Source of the DNA: Mycobacterium numidiamassiliense
GTDB taxonomy: Bacteria; Actinomycetota; Actinomycetes; Mycobacteriales; Mycobacteriaceae
Direction of reading: 5' to 3'
Length of the DNA: 64,000 bases
NCBI RefSeq assembly: GCF_900157365.1
Contig: NZ_FUEZ01000004.1
Location: forward strand, 620,001-684,000
Shown: positions 37,655-47,878 of the stretch, piece after piece
Layout of the letters: the number at the start of each line of letters is the position of its first letter
Numbering within the stretch: position 1 is the stretch's first letter
The notes under the pieces: model-generated
Seen by the model: the letters and a program-made list of their open reading frames with translations, nothing else
Database searches by the model: none
Told to the model about the DNA's origin: nothing
Program-made: the position numbers and the translations under genes

Positions 37655-38827
37655 TCAGCGTTGTTCGGCTGGAACTTCTTCGGCCGCAGGGGCTTCGGCA
37701 TCCGAAGCCTTGAGGTTCTCTTCGACCTCGGTGTTCCAGTACTCGTTGGCCCGGGTGGTGTCCACCTCGATCTCGAAGCGTTCCACCATCTCCGGTTCGA
37801 TGTCGGCCACGTCGACGTAGAACTGCTGGTACCAACGACGCAGCTGATAGACAGCGCCGTCCTCCTCGACCAGCAGCGGGTTGTCGATGCGGGTCTTGTG
37901 CTTCCAGATTTCGACGTCCTGCAGGAAGCCCTTGCTGACGCCCTCGGTGAACACCCTCGACAGCTTGTTGGTCATCTTTTCGTCCATGCCCTTGGGCTTT
38001 TCGACGATGACACCCCATTGCAGCACAAACGAGTTCTGCGTCACCGGGTAGTGGCAGTTGATCAGGATCGACTCGGCCTTAAAGCCGCCGTAGCTGTTGT
38101 GCAGCCAGTTGATCATGAACGACGGCCCGAAGTAGGACGCCTCGGAGTCCAGTTGCGCTTCGCCGTAGGACGTCCCGAGGTCGTTGACGTCAGGACGGCC
38201 GACGTTGTGCAGGTACTGCGAGGCGATGTGGCCCTCGAAGACGTTCTTGAAGTACGTCGGCAAACCGAAATGGATGTAGAAGAAGTGCGCCATATCGGTG
38301 ACGTTGTCGATGATGTCGCGGCAGTTGGATCCCTCGATGAGGATGCTGTTCCACCGCCACTCGGTCCACTCGCCGCTGGTGTATTCGGGGATCTCGGGGA
38401 TCTGGACGGCCGGGTCCGGCGGATTGCCCTCGTGGTCGTGCCAGACGAACAGCAGGCCGCTGCGGACGTCCGTGGTCCACGCACGCGTGCGTGCCGTCTT
38501 GGGCGTGCGCTTGGCGTAGGGCACCAGCTTGCAGCGTCCGTCGCCGCCCCAGCGCCAGTCGTGGAACGGGCAGGCGACCTCGTCGCCCTTGATGGTGCCC
38601 TCGGACAAATCGCCGCCCATGTGCCGGCAGTAGCCGTCCAGGACCTTGATGTCACCCGCCGAATCGGCGAAGACCACCAACTTGGTGCCGAACGCCTGAA
38701 TCGAATGCGGTTTGCCGTCCAGGAAGTCTTGTGCGACACCCAGGCAGTGCCAGCCCCGGGCGTACCTGGTCGGCAAGGCGCCGGGATCGATTTCCCGGAT
38801 GCCGACCGCTTTGGTGTCGGTAGTCAC
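37655..38827 (-). CDS. kshA: 3-ketosteroid 9-alpha-hydroxylase oxygenase KshA
   Basis: 390 residues, orthologue of Rv3526. Rieske 2Fe-2S ligands C67-x-H69 and C86-x2-H89; the mononuclear iron histidines H181 and H186 fall in DMAHFFYIHFG, numbering identical to the characterised KshA. With the reductase KshB (not in this window) it hydroxylates C9 and, together with KstD, opens ring B. It is transcribed with the Rv3527-type gene. The start ATG is 30 bp below the KstR operator. Confidence 0.96.
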   Translation of the reverse strand: MTTDTKAVGIREIDPGALPTRYARGWHCLGVAQDFLDGKPHSIQAFGTKLVVFADSAGDIKVLDGYCRHMGGDLSEGTIKGDEVACPFHDWRWGGDGRCKLVPYAKRTPKTARTRAWTTDVRSGLLFVWHDHEGNPPDPAVQIPEIPEYTSGEWTEWRWNSILIEGSNCRDIIDNVTDMAHFFYIHFGLPTYFKNVFEGHIASQYLHNVGRPDVNDLGTSYGEAQLDSEASYFGPSFMINWLHNSYGGFKAESILINCHYPVTQNSFVLQWGVIVEKPKGMDEKMTNKLSRVFTEGVSKGFLQDVEIWKHKTRIDNPLLVEEDGAVYQLRRWYQQFYVDVADIEPEMVERFEIEVDTTRANEYWNTEVEENLKASDAEAPAAEEVPAEQR

Positions 38828-38857
38828 CTGTTACCTCCAACGTGCTAGCCCTCTAAC

Positions 38858-38871
38858 TAGAACACGTTACA
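38858..38871. promoter_or_regulatory. KstR operator between kshA and the carbonic-anhydrase-like gene
   Basis: TAGAACACGTTACA fits TnnAACnnGTTnnA. It lies 30 bp upstream of kshA and 71 bp upstream of the divergent gene at 38943. Confidence 0.92.
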
Positions 38872-38942
38872 GTTTTTCGCCCCGCAAGCGCAATGACAGC
38901 GGCCCTGGCCACGGGATATTCATGCTGGGGTATATCTAGACG

Positions 38943-39467
38943 ATGCCGCTGTTCGCTTTCGAGGGTCGGGCGCCGCGCATCGATCCGACCGCCTTTGTGG
39001 CGCCGACCGCGACCCTGATCGGCGACGTTACCGTCGAGGCTGGCGCGTCGGTGTGGTTCAACGCCGTGCTGCGCGGCGATTATGGGCCGATCGTCGTGCG
39101 AGAAGGCGCCAATGTGCAGGATGGCTCGGTGCTGCACGCACCGCCGGGCATCCCGGTCGACATCGGTCCGGGCGCGACGGTGGCCCACATGTGCGTCATT
39201 CACGGAGTGCATGTCGGGTCCGAGGCGCTGATCGCCAACCACGCCACGGTGCTCGACGGCGCGGTGATCGGCGCACGCAGCCTGGTCGCGGCGCACTCTT
39301 TGGTGACCGCCGGAAGCCAGATTCCGGCCGGGGTGCTCGTCGTCGGGGCACCGGCGCAGATCAAGGGTCCGATTGCCGGCACCGGCGCGGAAATGTGGGT
39401 CAACCTGAACCCACAGGCGTACCGCGACCTGGCGCAGCGCCATCTGGCCGGGCTCGAGCCAATCTAG
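38943..39467 (+). CDS. Gamma-carbonic-anhydrase-like left-handed beta-helix protein
   Basis: 174 residues, orthologue of Rv3525c. It is built of hexapeptide repeats (for example AFVAPTATLIGDVTVEAGAS) and carries the three metal histidines in gamma-CA spacing: H65, H82 and H87. Carbonic anhydrase activity is possible, but many YrdA/CaiE-like members have other or unknown roles. It is divergent from kshA and may share its KstR operator. Confidence 0.85.
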   Translation: MPLFAFEGRAPRIDPTAFVAPTATLIGDVTVEAGASVWFNAVLRGDYGPIVVREGANVQDGSVLHAPPGIPVDIGPGATVAHMCVIHGVHVGSEALIANHATVLDGAVIGARSLVAAHSLVTAGSQIPAGVLVVGAPAQIKGPIAGTGAEMWVNLNPQAYRDLAQRHLAGLEPI

Positions 39468-39612
39468 CCGCTGGATCATCGGTTTTCCGCAGGGAACGAC
39501 ACCGCGCGATTCTTGTGAAAACATCAATTCGGCTCGGATCACGGTTGCGGCGGCGTCCGCGCTCCTATGAGATGAAGCCCGGGACTCCGTTCGTCGACTG
39601 AGGAGTTTGTCG

Positions 39613-41268
39613 ATGTCTGATGAATTGCGAGGACAGGCCAGGCTGTTCGACGCTTTGACGACCAAGGGCACCGCTTTCACGATTGAGGAGCGGCGCAAGT
39701 TGGGCCTGCTGGGTCTGTTGCCTACCGTGGTGAAGACTCTCGGCGAGCAAGCCGAACATATTTGGCACGAATTCTCTTCTCGCCATGATGATCTGGACAA
39801 GCACATCTATCTGCGCGCATTGCAAGACCGCAACGAGACGCTGTTCTACCGGGTGCTGCGCGAGCACATCCCCGAAACGTTGCCGATCATCTACACGCCG
39901 ACCGTCGGTGAGGCCTGCCAGCGCTTCGGCGAAATCTATCGGCGGCCGCGGGGGTTGTTCGTTTCCTATGCCGACCGCGACTGCCTTGGCGAGGTGATTG
40001 GCAACCGTCCGCAGCGCGATGTCGACGTGATCGTGGTGACTGACGGCCAGCGCATCCTGGGCTTGGGCGACCAGGGCATCGGGGGTATGGGCATTCCGAT
40101 CGGCAAGCTGTCGCTCTACAGTCTCATCGGCGGCATCGACCCCGCTCGCACTCTTCCGATTGTTCTGGATGTGGGTACCGACAACGTCGAATTGCTGGAC
40201 GATCCACATTATTTGGGCTGGCGCCACCGACGCATCGATGACGAGGATTACTACGCGTTCATTGACAAGTTCGTCGCGGCGGTGCACGAGCAATTGCCCA
40301 ACGTGCTGCTGCAGTGGGAGGACTTCGCCACCGCGCACGCGCTGCCGATTCTGGCTCGCTACCGTGACAAACTGCTGACTTTCAACGACGACATCCAGGG
40401 CACCGCCGCGGTCGCCCTGGGGGCGCTGCACGGTGCTGCGACAGCGGCCGGTCGTCCGCTGTCGCAGCAGCAGGTGGTGATGCTGGGCGCGGGCTCGGCG
40501 GGCATCGGTGTGTTGGACATGATTCGCCAGCAGATGGTGACCGAGGGGCTGTCCGAAAAGGCGGCGCTGGAACGGATCTGGGTTGTCGACGTGGTAGGCC
40601 TGCTCACCGACGATCGTACGGATTTGTCTGCGGCACAACGCGCATTCGCCCAGCCTGCTGGGCGCGTTGCCGGCTGGGGCCTGTCCGGCGCGGCCCAACT
40701 TGCCGACGTCGTGCACCAGGTCGACGTCGGTGTGCTGCTCGGACTGTCCACTGCTGCGGGGGCTTTCACTGAGGACATCGTGCGCGAGATGGCCGGCAAA
40801 ACCGCGCGGCCGATCATTTTCCCGCTGTCCAATCCGACTAGCCGCGCCGAGGCGCGTCCGGCCGAATTGGACCAGTGGACGCAGGGACGCGCGCTGATCG
40901 CCACGGGATCACCTTTTGGGCCGCTGCTGCGCAAAGGCGTGGAACAGCCTGTCGCACAATGCAACAACGTCTACATCTTCCCAGCCATGGGCCTGGCCGT
41001 GACCGCCGCGCAGGCGACCCGGGTGACCGACGAAATGATGCGGGTCGCGGCGGCGACCTTGGGTGACGCATCGCCCGCGCTCGCCGACCCCGACCAGCCG
41101 CTGCTGCCTGCGTGGACGGACGTGCCAGACGTCGCGGTGCGCATCGCCCATGCCGTAGCTGCCCAGGCCGTAGCGGACGGGGTCGCTCCCAAACGCACCA
41201 ATGACGAACTCGCGCAACGCATCACGCAGGTGCGCTGGATCCCCGAGTACCCGGCGACGCCAGCCTAA
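39613..41268 (+). CDS. NAD(P)-dependent malic enzyme (oxaloacetate-decarboxylating)
   Basis: 551 residues from the ATG at 39613, 7 bp after an AGGAG site; the in-frame TTG six bases earlier is too close to that site. Motifs LPIIYTPTVGEACQRF, GLGDQGIGGMGIPIGK, FNDDIQGTAAVALG and the Rossmann loop MLGAGSAGIG identify a large-type malic enzyme like Mez (Rv2332). It converts malate to pyruvate and CO2. This gene is not part of the corresponding M. tuberculosis locus. It could recycle C4 acids from propionyl-CoA metabolism during sterol growth. Regulation is unknown; no KstR box is seen in the 145 bp upstream. Confidence 0.93.
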   Translation: MSDELRGQARLFDALTTKGTAFTIEERRKLGLLGLLPTVVKTLGEQAEHIWHEFSSRHDDLDKHIYLRALQDRNETLFYRVLREHIPETLPIIYTPTVGEACQRFGEIYRRPRGLFVSYADRDCLGEVIGNRPQRDVDVIVVTDGQRILGLGDQGIGGMGIPIGKLSLYSLIGGIDPARTLPIVLDVGTDNVELLDDPHYLGWRHRRIDDEDYYAFIDKFVAAVHEQLPNVLLQWEDFATAHALPILARYRDKLLTFNDDIQGTAAVALGALHGAATAAGRPLSQQQVVMLGAGSAGIGVLDMIRQQMVTEGLSEKAALERIWVVDVVGLLTDDRTDLSAAQRAFAQPAGRVAGWGLSGAAQLADVVHQVDVGVLLGLSTAAGAFTEDIVREMAGKTARPIIFPLSNPTSRAEARPAELDQWTQGRALIATGSPFGPLLRKGVEQPVAQCNNVYIFPAMGLAVTAAQATRVTDEMMRVAAATLGDASPALADPDQPLLPAWTDVPDVAVRIAHAVAAQAVADGVAPKRTNDELAQRITQVRWIPEYPATPA

Positions 41269-41291
41269 GGATCCGCTTCCTCGTTGCCGCG

Positions 41292-42254
41292 TCATCTCCC
41301 AAGTGGTGTCGCCTGATATCCCGCCGGCATTTTCAACACCTGGTTGCGAAAGTCGACCACATAGACGTCGCCCTGATCGGTCACCGCTATTCCGTACGGA
41401 GCGAAGAGGCCGGTGAACGGCAGCTGGGACACGGTGTTCGAGCCCGCCGTCAATTTGAGAACCCGATCGTTGTTCAAGTCGGTGACATAGACGTTATTGC
41501 CGCGATCGACTGCCACGGTGTTCGGAAAGTTGAGGCCGGTGAACGGCAGGATCACCGGAGTGGTTGTTCCTGCAGGCAGTTTCTGCACCCGGTTGTTGCC
41601 GGCGTCGGCGACGTAGACACCATCGGCGCTGTCCGCTGCTAGACCATACGGCTGGTTCAGTGGGGTGAACGGCACTACGACCTGGGTATTCGAGGCGGCG
41701 GGCAGCTCAAGCACCTGGTTGTTTTTGAGATCGGAGACGTAGACATTGCCGGTGCTGTCCACCGTCACGCCATGCGGCTCAGTCAGACCGGTGAACGGGA
41801 GTTCTATCTGAGTCTTGGCCCCGGCGGGGAGTTTCAAGACCCGCTTGTTGTCCTGGTCGGCGACGTAGAGGCTGCCATTGTTGTCCACCGCCAAACCGGC
41901 TGGATTGTTCAGGCCGGTAAACGGCATCTCGGTCGGCGTGCTGGAGCCGGCGGGCAGCTGGAGCACCCGCTGGTCGCCCGAGTCGACAACGTAAACATTG
42001 CCCGCTCTGTCCACCCCCACCCCTTCGGGATCTTTGAGGGAGAACGGCAGTACGGCCTCGCTGCGAGCGGCCGCAGCGCTTGGCGACGCGGCCTGCTTGG
42101 ACGCGGTCTGCCCAGAGGATGTTCGTCCGAATACCAGGTAGCCGGTGACTGCGATGATCGCGACGATGACGAGCACAGCACCCGCGATGGCCAGGATGAG
42201 CCGGTTCCGTGACGACTTGGGCTGTGCGCGGGCCTCGAACTTCCCTGTGTCCAT
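41292..42254 (-). CDS. Membrane-anchored NHL-repeat beta-propeller protein
   Basis: 320 residues. One transmembrane helix at about residues 18-40 is followed by a low-complexity Ala/Ser linker, then six NHL repeats. Each repeat reads roughly LPFTGLxxPxGVAVDxxGNVYVxDxxNxRVxKLPAG, giving an expected six-bladed propeller outside the membrane. The repeats closely resemble the extracellular sensor of kinase PknD, but no kinase domain is attached. It may bind a ligand or partner at the cell surface. It ends 23 bp from the convergent malic enzyme gene. Confidence 0.88.
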   Translation of the reverse strand: MDTGKFEARAQPKSSRNRLILAIAGAVLVIVAIIAVTGYLVFGRTSSGQTASKQAASPSAAAARSEAVLPFSLKDPEGVGVDRAGNVYVVDSGDQRVLQLPAGSSTPTEMPFTGLNNPAGLAVDNNGSLYVADQDNKRVLKLPAGAKTQIELPFTGLTEPHGVTVDSTGNVYVSDLKNNQVLELPAASNTQVVVPFTPLNQPYGLAADSADGVYVADAGNNRVQKLPAGTTTPVILPFTGLNFPNTVAVDRGNNVYVTDLNNDRVLKLTAGSNTVSQLPFTGLFAPYGIAVTDQGDVYVVDFRNQVLKMPAGYQATPLGR

Positions 42255-42342
42255 GAGCCGACTCCCTCACCGTCGTGGTGAACGCGACACCTGGACACTA
42301 CCGCGCAGGCAGTACCCGCGCACCACGAGTTGAGTAGAGCCG

Positions 42343-42746
42343 CTAAACCTTTCGGGTGCCTGCCGCGGCGGCTTCCATCTCCCAGTACGCGCGGAGCGCG
42401 ACCAGCTTGCCCTCGTCGTTGGCCTTGTAGGTGAACACGCCCTCGGCCGTGGTGAGGTAGTCGCCCGTGGTGATGAGGATGTGCCCGACGTTGGCTTCCT
42501 CGTTGCCGCACTGGTAGGTGTCGCGGAAGACGAACTCGATTTTGGTGGTGGGCGCAATGGCCTTGTCCCAGAAGGCCGAGATCGCGTCGCGGCCGCGGTG
42601 CCCTTTGCCTTCCGGGTCGAAAGCCGAAGGGCCGATGGGATCCTCGACGATGGCGTCGTCGGTGAACACCGCGAGCCATGCGTCCTTGTTTCTGGCGATG
42701 ACCGCCTCGCGCGAGCGCCGGCCGGCCTCGTGGGCCGGGTGCTCCG

Positions 42747-42750
<4 letters not shown>
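42343..42750 (-). CDS. NTF2/SnoaL-like small protein, coupled to ltp3
   Basis: 135 residues from the GTG at 42750, which overlaps the ltp3 stop (GTGA). The upstream frame is antisense-type shadow of ltp3. The pattern AVIARNKDAWLAVFTDDAIVEDPIG and FWDKAI is that of the alpha+beta NTF2-like family, which includes ketosteroid isomerases and SnoaL cyclases. A steroid-related isomerase or hydratase role is possible by context but not shown. It is last in the operon starting at 46006. Confidence 0.8.
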
Positions 42751-43939
<1,189 letters not shown>

Positions 43940-43940
<1 letters not shown>

Positions 43941-45001
43941 CAGTTCTTTCCTTCCATGACCGCAACCAGGTTCTGTTGTAACGCGGGCCCGCTGGTAGCG
44001 TGCGCGAGCACTCGTTCGGCCGATCCGTTCCAGATATGTTGTGCGGCAAAGCCGATACGCTCGAGACCGGCGACGAACATGGGGTTGGCCGACAGCGCGC
44101 CGCCGGACAAGTTGACTTTGGTCTTGCCGTTGATTCCGATGGCCTCGGCCAGGATCAGATGCTGGTGGGTGAACGGCGCATGCAGCTCGGCGACGTCAAC
44201 ACCGGCGTCGCCACCGGTGGCCGCCGAGGCCGAGGCCGCGGTCGACGGCGACTCGGTGAGGTCGCGCGCACCCAGGACCGGGGTTTCGATGCGATGCTCG
44301 ATTCCCGTTATCCAGGCAGGGTTTTCCCGCAACTCACGGGCACGGTCGCCGGCCGCGAGCACAATCGCTGCGGCCCCGTCGGTGATCGGTGCGATGTCGT
44401 GGCGTCGCAGCGGGTCATTGAAGAACGGCCGGGCCAGCAGTTCGTCGATGCTCTTGGCGGACTTTTCGCGGTCGTTGCGCTCGGCATGAGCGAACGAGTC
44501 GAGGGCAACCTGGGCCATCTGCTCGTGCGTCCACTTGCCGGAGTCGAGACCCAGGCGGGCCTGTAATCCCGCCAGCGACACCGAGTCCGGCCACAGCGGC
44601 GCGACGGTGTAGGGGTCGGTCTGTCGAGACAGGATCTGGCGCAGGATGCCGGCCGAGGACTTTCCGAACCCGTACACCAGCGCCGTGTCGACCTCGCCGG
44701 TCAGGATCTTGATGTAAGCCTCGTAGAGGGCCCAGGCCGCGTCCATCTCGACGTGTGACTCGTTGATCGGCGGCACGGCCCCGATCGAGTCGATCGCCGA
44801 GATGAACGAGAACGCCCGTCCGGCAAGGTAATCCGAGGATCCCGAGCACCAGAAGCCGATGTCGGTCCTGGCAATGCCGAGCTCCTCGTAGAGCTGGGCG
44901 AAGCACGGTATCAACATTTCGACGCCGTTGGTGGTGCCGTCGGTGCGGCGGACATGCGGGGCGTGGGCAAAGCCGACCACCGCAACGTTGCGATCACTCA
45001 T
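43940..45001 (-). CDS. ltp4: Ltp4, SCP-x/thiolase-fold partner of Ltp3
   Basis: 353 residues, orthologue of Rv3522. Same superfamily as Ltp3, but shorter; contains GFWCSGSSDYLAGRAFSF and NLSGGALSANPMFVAGL. The Ltp3-Ltp4-DUF35 arrangement parallels Ltp2 with the DUF35 domain of ChsH2. It is second in the operon, 15 bp after the DUF35 gene. Confidence 0.9.
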
Positions 45002-45016
45002 GTGTGGGTAGGCCCT

Positions 45017-46006
45017 TTACAGGTGGTGCTTGTAGGTGTCGTATTCGGCGTCCGGCTCGCCGGTCGGCCGGAAGTATTCGATGTTGTCGATGCCGAAACC
45101 CCACTCCTCGCGAGGCCTCCACACCGCCTCGACCCGCATGCCCATCCGAACGTCGTCCGCGTCGATGTCGGCGACGAGGTGCAAGAAGGCGATGTCTGCC
45201 CCGTCGAGCAGCACGTAGGCCGCCACGTAGGGCGGCTTGATGCGCTGACCCTGGAACGGGATGTTGATGATCGCGAACGTCGTCACGGTGCCCTTGTCCG
45301 GCAGTTCGACGAATTCGGTGGTGGGCTGGCCGGTTGCCGGGTCCGCGCCGTGCGGTGGGAAGTAGACCTTGCCGTTCTCGCCGGTGCGCGCACCCAGCAG
45401 CTTGCCCTCGGCGATGGCACGCAAGTACGCGCTTTCCTCGTGCGAGGCGGTGTGCTGAATGGTCAGCGAGACCGGCGTGACGATCATCGTGACCGGGTCC
45501 TGCTCGGTGGCAGGCCCTTCGGGTTCAGCGTCCTCGCCGAGTGCGAAGTACGCGATGTCGGTGATGGCGCCCACCGTCTCGTCCGCCCAGTGCACATGCA
45601 CGCGCGCACCGCTGTGGATCGCGTCGGGCGTGCCGGCGTCGACCGCATGGATCAGCGGTGTGTCGGCGCCGTCCAGCTTGATCAGGGCCCAGGCGAACGG
45701 CCGGTCGAGCGGCTCGCCGCCCAGGGGTTCGGGCTGCCACGTCCACGACACCACGGTGCCGACGGCCGACACCGGTACCATCTCGCCCAGCGGTTCGTAG
45801 GTAACCGGGTCGTATTCGGCAGGTGGTACATGCACCCGGCCGTCTGATCCGCGCACCCCTAGGACGCGGCGCTCACGCAGCGCGGTGAAGAACTTTCCCA
45901 GCGTGGGACCGACTGAACGGGTGTAGTCGAAGGAGAGGGTTAACGGCGCGGAGAGAGGCGGCTCGGAGTGATCGATAGTGGTCGGGCCGCTCGAAGTGGC
46001 TGTCAC
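45017..46006 (-). CDS. Tandem DUF35 (OB-fold) protein, Rv3521 type
   Basis: 329 residues from the GTG at 46006. The frame is open to a further ATG at 46045, but the KstR operator 46016-46029 would then be coding, so the shorter start is preferred. Two DUF35-like units lie in tandem (about 25-160 and 170-310). Both have GVRGSDGRVHVPP or GARTGENGKVYFPP where zinc-ribbon members have paired cysteines, so a metal site is unlikely. DUF35 domains dock on Ltp-type thiolase folds and complete their active sites, making this the likely partner of Ltp3/Ltp4. Confidence 0.87.
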   Translation of the reverse strand: MTATSSGPTTIDHSEPPLSAPLTLSFDYTRSVGPTLGKFFTALRERRVLGVRGSDGRVHVPPAEYDPVTYEPLGEMVPVSAVGTVVSWTWQPEPLGGEPLDRPFAWALIKLDGADTPLIHAVDAGTPDAIHSGARVHVHWADETVGAITDIAYFALGEDAEPEGPATEQDPVTMIVTPVSLTIQHTASHEESAYLRAIAEGKLLGARTGENGKVYFPPHGADPATGQPTTEFVELPDKGTVTTFAIINIPFQGQRIKPPYVAAYVLLDGADIAFLHLVADIDADDVRMGMRVEAVWRPREEWGFGIDNIEYFRPTGEPDAEYDTYKHHL

Positions 46007-46015
46007 GCCATCGAG

Positions 46016-46029
46016 TAGAACAGGTTCTA
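46016..46029. promoter_or_regulatory. KstR operator between the DUF35-ltp4-ltp3 operon and the LLM gene
   Basis: TAGAACAGGTTCTA fits TnnAACnnGTTnnA. It is 9 bp from the GTG at 46006 and 58 bp from the divergent ATG at 46088. Confidence 0.9.
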
Positions 46030-46087
46030 AGAACCGTTTCAACATTGGGTTGTGGTCGGGTCCGTTCTGGCAGGGAAAGGCGGAGAG

Positions 46088-47119
46088 ATGAAGCTGGGGT
46101 TGCAGCTGGGTTATTGGGGCGCTCACCCGCCGGACAACGCCGGCGAACTCGTCGCCGAGGCCGAGGCCGCCGGGTTCGACGCCGTGTTCACCGCTGAGGC
46201 ATGGGGATCCGACGCCTACACACCGCTGGCCTGGTGGGGATCGTCAACCGAGCGGGTGCGGCTGGGCACGTCTGTCGTGCAGCTGTCCGCGCGCACCCCG
46301 ACGGCGTGTGCGATGGCCGCCTTGACGCTCGACCACCTCAGCGGCGGCCGCCACATCCTCGGGCTCGGAGTGTCCGGCCCGCAGGTCGTGGAGGGCTGGT
46401 ACGGCCAGACGTTTCCCAAGCCCCTGGCCCGCACCCGTGAATACATCGACATCATCCGGCAGGTGTGGGCCCGTAAAGCGCCGGTGACCAGCGCCGGTCC
46501 GCACTATCCGCTGCCGCGGATTGGGGAGGGCACCACCGGCCTGGGCAAGCCGCTCAAGCCCATCACCCACCCGCTGCGCGCCGATATCCCGATCATGCTG
46601 GGCGCCGAGGGGCCGAAGAACGTGGCGCTGGCCGCCGAGATCTGCGACGGCTGGCTGCCGATCTTCTACACGCCGCGCATGGCGGACATGTACAACGAAT
46701 GGCTCGACGAGGGCTTCGCCCGGCCCGGTGCCCGGCGCAGCCGCGAGGACTTCGAGATCTGCGCGACGGCTCAGGTCGTCGTCACCGAGGACCGGGCGGC
46801 GGCGCACGCCGCGATCAAGCCGCATCTCGCGCTGTACATGGGCGGAATGGGCGCCGAGGACACCAACTTCCACGCCGACGTGTACCGACGGATGGGCTAT
46901 GCGGAGGTGGTCGAGGAGGTCACCAAGCTGTTCCGCACCAACCAGAAGGACAAGGCGGCCGAGATCATCCCGGATGAGCTCGTCGACGACGCCATGATCG
47001 TCGGCGACATCGACTACGTCCGTAAGCAGATCGCGGCCTGGGAAGCCGCGGGCGTGACCATGATGGTCGTGTCCGGTCGCACACCGGAGCAGGTCCGGGA
47101 CTTGGCCGCGCTGGTTTAG
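46088..47119 (+). CDS. Luciferase-like (LLM) F420-dependent oxidoreductase, Rv3520c type
   Basis: 343 residues from the ATG at 46088, preceded by GGCGGAGAG. TIM-barrel luciferase-like enzyme of the F420-using group: GLQLGYWGAHPPDNAG, LGLGVSGPQVVEGWYG and ICDGWLPIFYTP are family landmarks. It probably uses F420 to oxidise or reduce an unidentified substrate; together with Ddn it is one of two F420-type enzymes in the locus. KstR-controlled by position. Confidence 0.88.
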   Translation: MKLGLQLGYWGAHPPDNAGELVAEAEAAGFDAVFTAEAWGSDAYTPLAWWGSSTERVRLGTSVVQLSARTPTACAMAALTLDHLSGGRHILGLGVSGPQVVEGWYGQTFPKPLARTREYIDIIRQVWARKAPVTSAGPHYPLPRIGEGTTGLGKPLKPITHPLRADIPIMLGAEGPKNVALAAEICDGWLPIFYTPRMADMYNEWLDEGFARPGARRSREDFEICATAQVVVTEDRAAAHAAIKPHLALYMGGMGAEDTNFHADVYRRMGYAEVVEEVTKLFRTNQKDKAAEIIPDELVDDAMIVGDIDYVRKQIAAWEAAGVTMMVVSGRTPEQVRDLAALV

Positions 47120-47137
47120 CCGGTTCTTGCCAGGGAT

Positions 47138-47151
47138 TAGAACGCGTTCTA
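47138..47151. promoter_or_regulatory. KstR operator upstream of the Rv3519-cyp142 operon
   Basis: TAGAACGCGTTCTA is a perfect 14-bp palindrome and fits TnnAACnnGTTnnA. It lies 10 bp before the ATG at 47162. Confidence 0.94.
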
Positions 47152-47161
47152 GATTTACCGG

Positions 47162-47878
47162 ATGACTGCGTCCCAGCACACCATCGCGGGCACCGTTCTG
47201 ACGATGCCGGTGCAGATCCGCAAGGCGAATCAGCACATGGCCATGTTCTCTATCGACGCCGACGCCGCCCAGCGGCTGATCGACTACAGCGGTCTTCAGG
47301 TCTGCCGTTACCTGCCGGGGCGCGCGATCGCGGTCCTGATGCTGATGCATTACATCGACGGCGACCTGGGGCAGTACTACGAATTCGGCACCAGCATCAT
47401 GGTGAACCCGCCTGGATCCGATGCGAGTGGGCCGCGTGCCCTAGGGTCCGCCGGCGCCTTCATCCACCACCTGCCCGTCGACCAGGCGTTCACGCTAGAA
47501 GCGGGAACAACGATCTGGGGCTACCCAAAAGTCATGGCGGACTTCACGATTCGTGAAGGCGCTCAGTTCGGCTTCGACTGCGTCGTCGACGGGCAACTGG
47601 TGATCGGCATGGACTTCCGCCGCGGCCTGCCGATTCGGCTGACCCCGCGGCAGCAGGCGCAGCGCAGCTACTCGCACCGCGACGGGGTCACCCGCGAGAC
47701 CGGCTTCGAGCACACGCTCGACGGTGTCCGCACGCGGATCGGGGGCGTGCGCGTCCGGCTCGGCGATCACCCCTACGCGAAAGAGCTGGCGTCGCTGGGC
47801 CTTCCGAAGCGCGCGATAGTCTCAAGCTCTGCTGACCAGGTACAGATGACATTCGGCGATGCCCAGGAGATCTCATGA
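47162..47878 (+). CDS. Acetoacetate-decarboxylase-like protein, Rv3519 type
   Basis: 238 residues. It has the acetoacetate decarboxylase-like fold; the WGYPKVMADFTIREG segment matches the family core containing a lysine near the decarboxylase active site. Whether the true Schiff-base lysine is present cannot be decided by eye. It is translated into cyp142 with a 4-bp overlap, directly below a perfect KstR operator, and probably acts on a beta-keto or enol sterol-derived compound. This role is inferred. Confidence 0.85.
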   Translation: MTASQHTIAGTVLTMPVQIRKANQHMAMFSIDADAAQRLIDYSGLQVCRYLPGRAIAVLMLMHYIDGDLGQYYEFGTSIMVNPPGSDASGPRALGSAGAFIHHLPVDQAFTLEAGTTIWGYPKVMADFTIREGAQFGFDCVVDGQLVIGMDFRRGLPIRLTPRQQAQRSYSHRDGVTRETGFEHTLDGVRTRIGGVRVRLGDHPYAKELASLGLPKRAIVSSSADQVQMTFGDAQEIS

